Assembly: GCA_024232855.1 (NCBI GenBank)
Contig: JAAEPH010000438.1
Coordinates: forward strand, 1-52,071
DNA: 52,071 bases
Direction: 5' to 3'
Origin: Gammaproteobacteria bacterium
Lineage (GTDB): Bacteria > Pseudomonadota > Gammaproteobacteria > GCA-001735895
In this document: one piece after another, positions 18,699 to 26,508 of the stretch
Layout: the number at the start of each line of letters is the position of its first letter
Numbering within the stretch: the first letter of the stretch is position 1
Translations under genes and position numbers: made by a program
Notes under the pieces: generated by a model
Databases searched by the model: none
The model's input: only the letters and a program-made list of their open reading frames with translations
What the model was told of the DNA's origin: nothing

Positions 18699-19577
18699 AT
18701 GCAGGTAGATTTTCTGCAACGCGAAGCCTGTCCCCTGTGCCAATCGGGGCAATCACATACTTTATGCGATCTCGACTACGACGAGCCGAAGCTGAAGGCG
18801 TTTATCGAGCATTTTTACCAGGGGCGAATCGGTAAAACGACCTTGCTGCGGGGGCGCTACCGGGTAGTGAAATGCGGCCAATGCGGTTTCGTCTACCAGG
18901 ATCCGATTCTCGGTGACAAGGGCATGCAATTGTTGTACCACGACTGGGTAGACCAGGAGCATAGCCTGCAAAAGAAAAAAAATGCACCGGCAAAACTCTA
19001 TCAGCAATATGCCGGGCAAATTACGACATTATCCCGGCTCTTCGACAAGCCGCCGGCGCAAACGCGCGTGCTCGACTTCGGCATGGGCTGGGGCTATTGG
19101 TGCCGGATGGCGCAGGCGCACGGTTACGATGTCAGCGGATATGAATTGTCGTTCGAACGTTGTAAACATGCCCGCCAGATGGGGCTGAGGGTGATCGACA
19201 ACCTGGCGCAAAGCGAGAATCAATTCGATTTCATTTTTGCCAACCAGGTGTTTGAACATCTCGCTGAACCGGTACAGGTGTTCAGTGAGCTGTACCGTTG
19301 TCTCAAGGACGATGGCATAGTCTACCTGCGCGTGCCGGACGGCCGTGGTGTCGACAGCCGATTGCAACGCCACGGATGGTCACCCGGGTTCGACGCGATT
19401 CATCCTCTTGAACACATCAATTGCTTCACCCGGAAAACACTGATCGACCTTGCCGCCAGCACCGGTTTACATCCCTTTAATCCGCCGTTGCGGCTGAAAT
19501 GGGGTGGAATCCGGGGAGGAATCCGCCGCGAAATTTCGGATCGCTGGTTCACGACCCACCTGATGTTCAGGCGTTAG
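18699..19577 (+). CDS. Class I SAM methyltransferase with N-terminal zinc ribbon
   Basis: A 292-residue protein. Four cysteines in CPLCQSG (near residue 12) and CGQCGFVYQDP (near 60) form a zinc-ribbon-like head. The Rossmann methyltransferase core follows: VLDFGMGWGYW (motif I), YELSFERC, FIFANQVFEHLAEPV (motif IV) and LKDDGIVYLRVPDG. Methyltransferases with such heads often act on sugars or small molecules in surface-glycan clusters. Its start is three bases after the permease gene, so it is probably read with the importer operon. Its TAG stop (19575-19577) lies in the TTAG flank of element R4. Confidence 0.85.
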   Translation: MQVDFLQREACPLCQSGQSHTLCDLDYDEPKLKAFIEHFYQGRIGKTTLLRGRYRVVKCGQCGFVYQDPILGDKGMQLLYHDWVDQEHSLQKKKNAPAKLYQQYAGQITTLSRLFDKPPAQTRVLDFGMGWGYWCRMAQAHGYDVSGYELSFERCKHARQMGLRVIDNLAQSENQFDFIFANQVFEHLAEPVQVFSELYRCLKDDGIVYLRVPDGRGVDSRLQRHGWSPGFDAIHPLEHINCFTRKTLIDLAASTGLHPFNPPLRLKWGGIRGGIRREISDRWFTTHLMFRR

Positions 19578-19746
19578 CCCGTATTTCTCACCAGCTGGTC
19601 CACGACGCAGGATTACTCAATAAAGGTTCTCGCTGAGGCGCGGAGCACGCGGAGTGGTAAAGAGGTTGTCGAAATCTGAATTAGAGATGACCAGGCGCCC
19701 ACCCTGCAAATTGCCCTCAGCGCTCTCCGCGCCTCCGCGAGAACCT
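19578..19746. repeat. Palindromic element R4, GAGGCGC type
   Basis: The left terminal repeat CCCGTATTTCTCACCAG (19578-19594) has a TTAG flank (19574-19577) that contains the methyltransferase stop codon. A second inverted repeat of 22 bp with one mismatch runs 19624-19645 against 19725-19746 (core TTCTCGCTGAGGCGCGGAG and its complement). No matching right terminal arm was found, so the right border is unclear. It lies between two convergent genes and could form a stem that acts as a two-way transcription terminator; that role is inferred. Confidence 0.7.
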
Positions 19747-19779
19747 CCCCAGGGAAGCGCCTGCAGGCCAGCCCACATC

Positions 19780-22419
19780 TCAGGCGTTAGCGAGCAAATG
19801 CTGGAAATGCTCGTTGCCTTGCTGCATCTCGGCGAAGGAACCCTTGTCGAGGAGTTTGCCGCGTTCCAACACCATGACGGTGTCGAATTGTTCGGCCAGT
19901 TGTACGCGCCCGAGTACCCATAGAATACCCTTTTGTGCCATCGCGTTTCTGACGTTTACGATGAGACGGCGTTCACTGGACGGATCGAGACTCGACAGGG
20001 CCTCGTTTACCACCAGCATATCCGGTGCCTTCAGCAATGCGCGCGCCAGCCCCAGTTTCTGACGCTGAATCGAAGACAGGCGACCGCCGGCGACGCCCAC
20101 TTCGTAGTGCAGGCCTGCCTCGATGATGTCGTTGCGCAATTCCAGGCTTTCGACCACATTGGCGATCAGGTTGTTTATCTTCCGCTGGGCATGCGCCTGC
20201 CCGTAGGCGAGTTTGCCGAAGAGGATATTATCCTGGATTGAAATGCGCGGGTTGTAGTTGGCCTCGTCGAAAAACTCGATGCCGAGATCTTCTTTTGCAG
20301 CAAGTTGATGGATCTTGCGGCGAGCCTCGAGGATACGCTGCCGGATGGGCTTGGTAATCAAACCCAGTCGATGCCTCGCGACGACGATTCTGAGTGGCAG
20401 TGAGATGAGTCGCTGCTTGTCGTCGGCCGGTAGATTTTCAAGGCCGTGCTGGCGTGATTGCTGTAACAACTTGTTGAATTCCGGCAGATCGTCGGCGTCT
20501 ATGAAGCTGAATTGTTCAAACAGCTCGCTGTCCGGTTCGACATCCGAAAACAGGTCAAGCATGATCTCCGTAATCTGCAGACCGGCGTTGAGGAACTCGT
20601 CATTGAGACCGCATTCAACGAGAATGGCCTGGATGGCCGGCGTTTGGATCAGTTGCTCCACATTGACGTTGTCACCGTAAACCGTGCCAAACAGCAGGTT
20701 TTCGTAAACGGTCATGTTGAGATTATACTTTTCGTGATCAAAGGGTTCGACCAGGCGCTCGATTTCCGGCTCTCTAAACTTGTCACGAAGCTGCATCCGC
20801 GCCTGCATGATGCGGTCGACGAGATCGAGGCTTTCTGATTGCTGCACGAACGAAAACAGACCGAACTGGTAGATCTCTTCGTCCAGTTCGACCATTTGCA
20901 ATATTCTGATGATTTCCGAACTCAGGTGCCGATGGCTGTCGAGTCCGAGCGCCAGATAATCTATCCAGTCCTCGTCATAGCGATCGGGCGAATTCCCGGA
21001 TCGCTGCGCGAGACTGCGTTCATGCTCGATTTGCTTGTCCACGGCCGCCTGTTCCGGCTTGACCGGTTGATGCTTGAGTCCATAACAAATGTTGTCATAG
21101 ACCGAGCCGTTGAACATGAAGGCCGCCGGGCCGACATAACCGAAACGTCTGCCGATTATGGCTTCGGGCAATTCCTCCATCTTGCTAACGCCGAGGGTGA
21201 TGTTGCCCGAAGTCGGATTGATCAGACGTGCCATCAGGAAAGCGAGTTCTTCCTTGCCGCTGTTGCCCAGCCCCACCGCGGCGCAATGCTGATTGATCGG
21301 AAATTTGAAACTGGTGCCGTCGATGCTGAAGTAGAGTCCGTCCTCGGAGTAGCGGATATTGTTTACCTGAATTTCGCGGTCGGGCAACTCGAGTGACTCG
21401 GGACGCTGATCGATGATGCTGGTATCGAGCATGTTGATCGGATTGAACTGCTGGATGACCTGGCTGTACTTGACACGAATATCCTCCAGGCGCTGGTAGT
21501 AGCGTAGCAGCTCTTTCCAGGGTCCGGAGAGATCCTTGTAAGCCACCAGCACGGCGACCATGGATCCGATCGAAAGGTCGCCTCGCAATACGAAATAGCC
21601 GCCCGCCGAGTAAAAGAAAAACGGCGTCAGCTGGGCGATGAAATTGTTCAGGAACTTGATGAAAAACTTGCGCTTGTATATCGCGAAACGTATCAGGTAA
21701 ATTTTGCCCAGGCGTTGGCTGATATGCGCGCGTTCGAAGTGGCTGGTATCGTTGGCGTGCACTTCCTCGATGCCGGAGATGGTTTCACCGATACGCCCGG
21801 AGAGGTTGCGCGCCACCGCGACGCGTTCCTTGGTGAGCGCATTGACGCGTTTCTGTAACCGGGGAATGACAATCAGCTGGAAAGGGTAGAGCGCGATCGC
21901 CGCCAGGCCAAGGAGGACATCCTGCTGAAAGATAAAAAACAGGTAGGTCAGCAGGGTGCCGCCCTGGAACACCGGCAGGGTGAAGGATTCACCGATGAAT
22001 TCGCCGAGCGGTTCGGTTTCGGCGGTTATCATCGGAATCAGCTCGCCCGAGGACACGCGTTTGAAATGAGGCTTCGGGAACAGCAGGATACGCCGGTAAA
22101 GCTCAAAGCGCAGGCGGCGCAACAGGTGTTCGCCGAGCGAACCTCGATAGACGTTCAAAAGGTACTTGAGGCCGCCGCTGCAAAGCACCACCAGCAAGAA
22201 TGTGAAACTGAGCAGCATCAGGTAGTTCAGGTTATCCAGTTCGTAACCGAAGATCGCCTCGGGGTAATCCGAGCCCGTGCCTTCGAGCAGGTTGATGATT
22301 CTCTTGGGAAGTTCGAGCGTAACGTAAACCAGTGGCAGGGACGCCAACGATATCAGCACCAGCAGAATCTGATCCTTTTTGCTGTGAGTCAGAATATACT
22401 TGAAAAGCGATGGTTCCAT
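19780..22419 (-). CDS. Exporter-type ABC protein with degenerate, expanded nucleotide-binding domain
   Basis: An 879-residue protein starting MEPSLFKYILTHSKKDQ; GGGA precedes this ATG closely, and a longer start at 22455 is possible. Residues ~1-320 form a six-helix exporter membrane domain. The ATPase part is unusual. Walker A is GLGNSGKEE (383-391) with Glu in place of Ser/Thr. The signature is LSSIQ (781-785). Walker B is MLVVNEALSSLD with Asn for Asp but the Glu kept. The switch position is Gly (837) instead of His. Between Walker A and the signature lie ~395 residues instead of ~100, with three related segments: SVYDNICYG, TVYENLLFG and SIQDNILFG. It may couple weakly to ATP or act as a sensor. 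It faces glycosyltransferase genes. Confidence 0.85.
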   Translation of the reverse strand: MEPSLFKYILTHSKKDQILLVLISLASLPLVYVTLELPKRIINLLEGTGSDYPEAIFGYELDNLNYLMLLSFTFLLVVLCSGGLKYLLNVYRGSLGEHLLRRLRFELYRRILLFPKPHFKRVSSGELIPMITAETEPLGEFIGESFTLPVFQGGTLLTYLFFIFQQDVLLGLAAIALYPFQLIVIPRLQKRVNALTKERVAVARNLSGRIGETISGIEEVHANDTSHFERAHISQRLGKIYLIRFAIYKRKFFIKFLNNFIAQLTPFFFYSAGGYFVLRGDLSIGSMVAVLVAYKDLSGPWKELLRYYQRLEDIRVKYSQVIQQFNPINMLDTSIIDQRPESLELPDREIQVNNIRYSEDGLYFSIDGTSFKFPINQHCAAVGLGNSGKEELAFLMARLINPTSGNITLGVSKMEELPEAIIGRRFGYVGPAAFMFNGSVYDNICYGLKHQPVKPEQAAVDKQIEHERSLAQRSGNSPDRYDEDWIDYLALGLDSHRHLSSEIIRILQMVELDEEIYQFGLFSFVQQSESLDLVDRIMQARMQLRDKFREPEIERLVEPFDHEKYNLNMTVYENLLFGTVYGDNVNVEQLIQTPAIQAILVECGLNDEFLNAGLQITEIMLDLFSDVEPDSELFEQFSFIDADDLPEFNKLLQQSRQHGLENLPADDKQRLISLPLRIVVARHRLGLITKPIRQRILEARRKIHQLAAKEDLGIEFFDEANYNPRISIQDNILFGKLAYGQAHAQRKINNLIANVVESLELRNDIIEAGLHYEVGVAGGRLSSIQRQKLGLARALLKAPDMLVVNEALSSLDPSSERRLIVNVRNAMAQKGILWVLGRVQLAEQFDTVMVLERGKLLDKGSFAEMQQGNEHFQHLLANA

Positions 22420-22464
22420 AATTTCCCGGTTGATGATTCTGATTGCCCGCAGCATCAGGCATGG

Positions 22465-22632
22465 CTAGCCCGTAAATCTCACCAGGATGACGGGGCCTCG
22501 CTTGTTCTTTGAATCCACAAGGGATCTTCTTCAGTCGGAAATACGCACTGTTATTCCGCTCCTTCAGAAAATCCCTTGTGAATCCAAAGCCCTGCGCGAT
22601 CATCCCGCCCCCTGGTGGGATTTACGGGCTAG
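22465..22632. repeat. Palindromic element R5, 168-bp copy inverted relative to R3
   Basis: The arms CCCGTAAATCTCACCAG (22469-22485) and CTGGTGGGATTTACGGG (22612-22628) pair with one mismatch, and CTAG flanks both sides. Length and interior match R3 in reverse complement, including GGATCTTCTTCAGTCGG, TTATTCCGCTCCTTCAG and CCAAAGCCCTGCGCGAT blocks. It lies between the divergent ABC protein gene and the glycosyltransferase, so it may separate or modify their promoters. A long open frame across it in the glycosyltransferase frame is repeat-encoded and not taken as part of that gene. Confidence 0.9.
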
Positions 22633-22691
22633 CAAGGCATACCGGGCGGGTGTACTATCGCGCATCATTCGATTTATATCAAATACAGGTT

Positions 22692-23939
22692 ATGCCCCCC
22701 AGGCTTGCTATCGTTCTCAAGGGTTACCCGCGCCTATCGGAAACCTTTATTGCGCAGGAAATCCGGGCGCTCGAAATGCGCGGATTCGAATTGTGCATCT
22801 TTTCGTTGCGTCATCCTTACGATCCCGCCAGTCATCCGATACACGCCGAAATCGAGGCCCCGGTCTATTATTTGCCCGAGTACGTCCATGACGACCCGAG
22901 CCGGGTCCTCGGCGCCGCGCTGAGGCTATGCTGGAAAGCGGGGTTCTGGCGGGCATTGCTGAGCTTTGGCGCGGACCTGTTGCATGAGCCGACCCGCAAT
23001 CGTATGCGGCGATTCGCCCAGGCCCTGGTGATGGCGCGCGAGATGCCTTCGTCGGTAGAGCATTACTACGCTCATTTCATGCATACGCCATCATCCGTGT
23101 GCTACTACGCTTCCATCATCAACCGGCAATCCTGGAGTATTTCTGCGCATGCCAAGGATGTCTGGACGATTAGCGAACGCGAGTTGCGTAAAAAACTGAG
23201 CGCCAGCGACTGGGTTGTCACCTGTACCGCCGCCAATGCAAGTTACCTGTCGAGTTTGAGCACGGTCGCCGACAAGGTGAGTCTGCTCTATCACGGTCTT
23301 GATTTCTCGCGCTTTGACCGCAATGACGCGGTAGCCGCGGAACGCGATGGTAACGATGCAGATGACGCGGTGCGCCTGATCAGCGTGGGGCGTGCGGTCG
23401 ACAAGAAAGGTTACGACGTCCTGCTCGCGGCGCTCGCCGAGTTACCGCCGACACTGTGTTGGCGCTTCGTTCACATCGGTGGCGGTGAATTGTTCGAGGC
23501 ACTGCAGGCGCAGGCGCGCGTACTGGGCCTCGAAGACCGCATCGAGTGGCTTGGCGCGCTGCCGCAAACCGAGGTTCTGGCGCAGTACCGCAAGGCAGAC
23601 CTGTTCGTACTACCGAGCAAGATTTCGGCCGATGGTGACCGCGATGGCTTGCCCAATGTGCTGATGGAAGCACAAAGCCAGGCGTTGGCCTGTCTGTCCA
23701 CGAATATATCGGGAATTCCGGAACTGATCATTCATGCTGAAAGCGGCTGGCTGGTCGAGCAAAAGGATAACCGGGAACTCGCTGCTGCGCTTGAGCGGTT
23801 GATATCCGACCCCGAATTGCGCTCCCGCCTGGGGCAGGCCGGATACGCCAGGGTGACGCAGGAATTCTCGATGGAGCGCGGCATCGACAAGCTGGTGCAG
23901 CGTTTGCAGCAGTCCGTGGAGCGGGGTCACGGTCGATGA
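22692..23939 (+). CDS. Glycosyltransferase family 4 protein (WcaL-like)
   Basis: A 415-residue GT-B enzyme beginning MPPRLAIVLKGYPRLSETF; the GYPRLSETFI start is typical of colanic-acid WcaL-type transferases. The C-terminal nucleotide-sugar half has LISVGRAVDKKGYDVLL, WLGALPQTEVLAQYRKADLFVLPS and DGLPNVLMEAQSQALACLST, including the E-x7-E-like region. I chose the ATG at 22692 because the upstream part of the frame lies in element R5. Its end overlaps the next gene by ATGA. It likely adds a sugar to a surface glycan at the cytoplasmic face; donor and acceptor are unknown. Confidence 0.9.
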   Translation: MPPRLAIVLKGYPRLSETFIAQEIRALEMRGFELCIFSLRHPYDPASHPIHAEIEAPVYYLPEYVHDDPSRVLGAALRLCWKAGFWRALLSFGADLLHEPTRNRMRRFAQALVMAREMPSSVEHYYAHFMHTPSSVCYYASIINRQSWSISAHAKDVWTISERELRKKLSASDWVVTCTAANASYLSSLSTVADKVSLLYHGLDFSRFDRNDAVAAERDGNDADDAVRLISVGRAVDKKGYDVLLAALAELPPTLCWRFVHIGGGELFEALQAQARVLGLEDRIEWLGALPQTEVLAQYRKADLFVLPSKISADGDRDGLPNVLMEAQSQALACLSTNISGIPELIIHAESGWLVEQKDNRELAAALERLISDPELRSRLGQAGYARVTQEFSMERGIDKLVQRLQQSVERGHGR

Positions 23940-24532
23940 GGCTGGTGTTACTGCGGCACGGCATGACCGCGTGGAACCTGGAGAAGCGCATCCAGGGCCG
24001 TATCGATCAGCCCTTGTGTGACGCTGGCCGACAGCAGCTGCGGGCGCTGACCGTGCCTGCCGATTACCTCGGCGACCGCTGGTATTGCAGCCCGTTACGG
24101 CGCGCCGTCGAAAGTGCCGAGCTGATGGCCCTGCGCGATGTTCACGTCGAGCCCGCGTTGATCGAAATGGACTGGGGCGACTGGGAGGGAGAGGTGCTCA
24201 AACCACTGCGCAAACGCATCGGCGAGCCGATGCGCACGAATGAACGACGTGGACTCGATTTCCGCCCGCCTGGCGGGGAGAGCCCGCGACAGGTGCAGGC
24301 GCGCTTACAACCCTGGTTACGGCGGATCGCGAAAACCGGGGAGAATACCGGCGCGGTCGTGCACAAGGGAATTATTCGTTGTATTTATGCGCTCGCCTGC
24401 CACTGGGACATGTGCGGTGAAACACCGGTCGATTTCGCCTGGGACGCGCTCCACCAGTTCGAACTGGACCCCGACGGAACATTGCTCAACAGCTACAACG
24501 CCATTCCGTTGGCTTCGAAGGGGACAGATTAA
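23936..24532 (+). CDS. Histidine phosphatase family protein
   Basis: A 198-residue protein of the phosphoglycerate-mutase-like branch. The LRHG motif (H8) is in MRLVLLRHGMTAWN; SPLRRAVESAEL, EMDWGDWEGE and VVHKGIIRCIYAL complete the catalytic pocket. In the last, Lys sits where most members have Ser/Thr before the second catalytic His-Gly. ATGA overlap couples it to the glycosyltransferase, so a sugar-phosphate substrate is plausible. The final residues ASKGTD and the stop are encoded by a 24-bp palindrome at 24520-24543, so the C-terminus looks replaced or extended by repeat sequence. Confidence 0.85.
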   Translation: MRLVLLRHGMTAWNLEKRIQGRIDQPLCDAGRQQLRALTVPADYLGDRWYCSPLRRAVESAELMALRDVHVEPALIEMDWGDWEGEVLKPLRKRIGEPMRTNERRGLDFRPPGGESPRQVQARLQPWLRRIAKTGENTGAVVHKGIIRCIYALACHWDMCGETPVDFAWDALHQFELDPDGTLLNSYNAIPLASKGTD

Positions 24533-24543
24533 AATCTGTCCCC
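24520..24543. repeat. Short GGGGACAGATT palindrome
   Basis: GGGGACAGATT (24520-24530) and AATCTGTCCCC (24533-24543) form perfect 11-bp arms with a 2-base loop. The palindrome contains the stop codon of the histidine phosphatase gene (TAA at 24530-24532). Similar palindromes are scattered in many proteobacterial genomes, often beside REP-associated transposase sequences; that link is recalled, not shown here. It lies between convergent genes and could help terminate transcription, though no T-run follows. Confidence 0.6.
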
Positions 24544-24557
24544 GAGGGTTCAGGGCT

Positions 24558-25337
24558 TTAGTCGGGTGTTTTCCAGATCGTGGGAGCATCGATCCAGGCG
24601 GCGGCCGGATGCTCCTGCAGGAATGCGAGCAGGTTTTCGAGGAAACGCCAGACCGCTTCGTCTTGCACCAGGTGATGGGTGAGTATGCCGGTCGGTTCGT
24701 CGAAGTCGCGATATCCGAGGCGTCGCGCGATGAGGTGCTGGACTAAAATTGCGATTGCCGGGTAGATGCCGATGAAACCGCCTTTGTGACGCCAGTGCAC
24801 CGGGTCCAGGTGCGTGTTCACCTGCAACAGGTGTGGCGAGGGATTGGCCATGCGGCGCACTTTCATGGTTGATATACCGCTGATGCCAATCGCGGGAAGG
24901 TGCCCTAGCACGCGTTCGTCAATGCGATTCCAGGGTGGCACCAGTACCGGCGTGAAGCGCGCGGCGAAGTTTTGTTGAAGAATCTGATAACCCCTTGTCA
25001 GGTCGGCAACGATATCCGTGGTCGCGCGCATGCCGCCGAGTTCCAGTTTGCGTACGCCGGGTGGGGCGTGGCTGTCGTGGGCATAGCCGTGCTGCAGTAC
25101 GCAGCTGTGAGCATGCGCTTGCAGGTAGTCGCCCAGTCCGGTTTCGAGCCGCGCGGGAATGACGGCAAGCGCGAGCGGCGCCGCGTACTGCCGCCCCTGC
25201 CGTAGTAGCCGTTCGAGCCGTTGGCTGGCTTTGACAGCGTCGTCATCGCGCCACCAGAAACGCGCCTGCAGACCGGCATCTCCCCAGTTATCGAGTTCGC
25301 GGCGTAACCAGTCCCAGGCCTGCGCCGGTGCGATCAA
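24558..25337 (-). CDS. Polysaccharide deacetylase family protein
   Basis: A 259-residue protein with NodB-like features: FWWRDDDAV (metal and base aspartates near residue 27), VLQHGYAHDSH (His motif), VLVPPWNRID and a late ILTHHLVQDEAVW. There is no signal peptide, so it appears cytoplasmic or works with lipid-linked sugars at the inner leaflet. Its ATG overlaps the stop of the preceding glycosyltransferase by ATGA, so it is the third gene of a tight minus-strand operon. It probably removes acetyl or other N-acyl groups from a sugar built by the neighbouring transferases; that substrate is inferred. Confidence 0.85.
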   Translation of the reverse strand: MIAPAQAWDWLRRELDNWGDAGLQARFWWRDDDAVKASQRLERLLRQGRQYAAPLALAVIPARLETGLGDYLQAHAHSCVLQHGYAHDSHAPPGVRKLELGGMRATTDIVADLTRGYQILQQNFAARFTPVLVPPWNRIDERVLGHLPAIGISGISTMKVRRMANPSPHLLQVNTHLDPVHWRHKGGFIGIYPAIAILVQHLIARRLGYRDFDEPTGILTHHLVQDEAVWRFLENLLAFLQEHPAAAWIDAPTIWKTPD

Positions 25338-26473
25338 CTGCCTGCCTCCGTTGCTGCGAGCCAGCGTGACACCATCAGCGCGCTGTTGCGGGCGCCGTCG
25401 AGGTTTGCCGCAAACGCCGAATGTCCCTTATCCGCCTTCGCCATTGCCCGGGCCAGGGTGTCGGCGTTCAAGTCCTGTTGCGCAAGCGCAACCAGGCGCC
25501 CGCGATCCTGCAGCCGCAGTGCGCGCAAGGTTTGCTCGATCTCGTCCGCTTCGGCGAAGGGAATGACAACGGACGCGGTGCCGCTGCTGAGAATGTCGGT
25601 GACCGTGTTGTAACCGGCCTGCGAAATCGATAGGTGGGCGCGTTTGACCAGTTCGCTGAAATCGGGCCGATTGCGCTCGACGCGGATACCAGGCCCGGCC
25701 CGGCGCTGCAGCTCTTCGAACTTCGCCGCCGAAACCGCGGGACTGACCAGCAGCCGCCAGCGCAGGTTATGCAATATCGACAGGGGTTTTGCTGCAATCG
25801 CAGTCTGCAAAATTCGCAATCCGGTGGCACTGCCGCCCGCTGAAACCAGCACTTCGCCGTTGCCTTCATCTGCCGCTGGGGACATAGGTTCGCTGGCGCA
25901 GATGTAGCCGCTGTAGTAAAGCTTGTTTTCGATGCGCTGTGCGGGTGCAAAGCTGTCGGCCAGCTGCGCGACAGTTTCGTCACCGTGCACCAGTACGCGA
26001 TCGTAGTATTTCTCGATCAACTCGCATATTTCGCGGTTGCGCCCTGGCTTCGACTTGGGTTGCAGAATGTCCCGAATCGATGCAATCACCTGCACGCAGC
26101 TGTCGCTGTCGCGGGCGGCCTGCAGTAGCGGCAGCAACTCGAAGCGCAACATGCGTCTGCCGAAAGGGAAGGTTTCCGTGATCAATACCTGCGGCGCGAA
26201 GGCCGTGAACAGGTCGAGCAACTGCTGCCTGCGCCGATCGCGCCATGCATCGTCGATTTCGTTGCCATCGGCATCGAGCAGATGCTTGAAACTGCTATCG
26301 GCGCTGTATAGAGGGGGAAGTTGTCGAACTCGAACGGTGCCCGGCGTGGCTACCGCCCGCGGCATTCCACCGGATACCAGTTCCACCTGGAATTCCTGCT
26401 GCGCGAGCGCGGCTGCCAGCTGCAGTGAGCGTTGCAGGTGACCAATGCCGAGCAGGTGCTGGACATGGATCAA
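25334..26473 (-). CDS. MurG-like predicted glycosyltransferase (COG4671 type)
   Basis: The earliest conventional start is a TTG at 26473, giving 379 residues beginning IHVQHLLGIGHLQRSLQLA. The nucleotide-sugar half includes VLVSAGGSATG, ISQAGYNTVTDILSSGTASV and VIPFAEADEIEQTLRA, the GT28-like core. The family normally starts a few residues earlier (SKPRRVLIHVQHL). Those residues are present in frame, and a CCGGAG is followed after six bases by an in-frame ATC at 26494, so a rare ATC start is possible. It is a paralogue of the gene just upstream and is coupled by ATGA to the deacetylase. Confidence 0.85.
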   Translation of the reverse strand: MIHVQHLLGIGHLQRSLQLAAALAQQEFQVELVSGGMPRAVATPGTVRVRQLPPLYSADSSFKHLLDADGNEIDDAWRDRRRQQLLDLFTAFAPQVLITETFPFGRRMLRFELLPLLQAARDSDSCVQVIASIRDILQPKSKPGRNREICELIEKYYDRVLVHGDETVAQLADSFAPAQRIENKLYYSGYICASEPMSPAADEGNGEVLVSAGGSATGLRILQTAIAAKPLSILHNLRWRLLVSPAVSAAKFEELQRRAGPGIRVERNRPDFSELVKRAHLSISQAGYNTVTDILSSGTASVVIPFAEADEIEQTLRALRLQDRGRLVALAQQDLNADTLARAMAKADKGHSAFAANLDGARNSALMVSRWLAATEAGS

Positions 26474-26508
26474 TACGCGACGGGGCTTGCTGATCGATAA
26501 CTCCGGAG

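Noticed and set aside
22509-22691. N-terminal extension of the glycosyltransferase
   Set aside because: The frame is open but lies within repeat R5 and the same peptide can be read from R3 on the other strand; homologous protein sequence starts at 22692.
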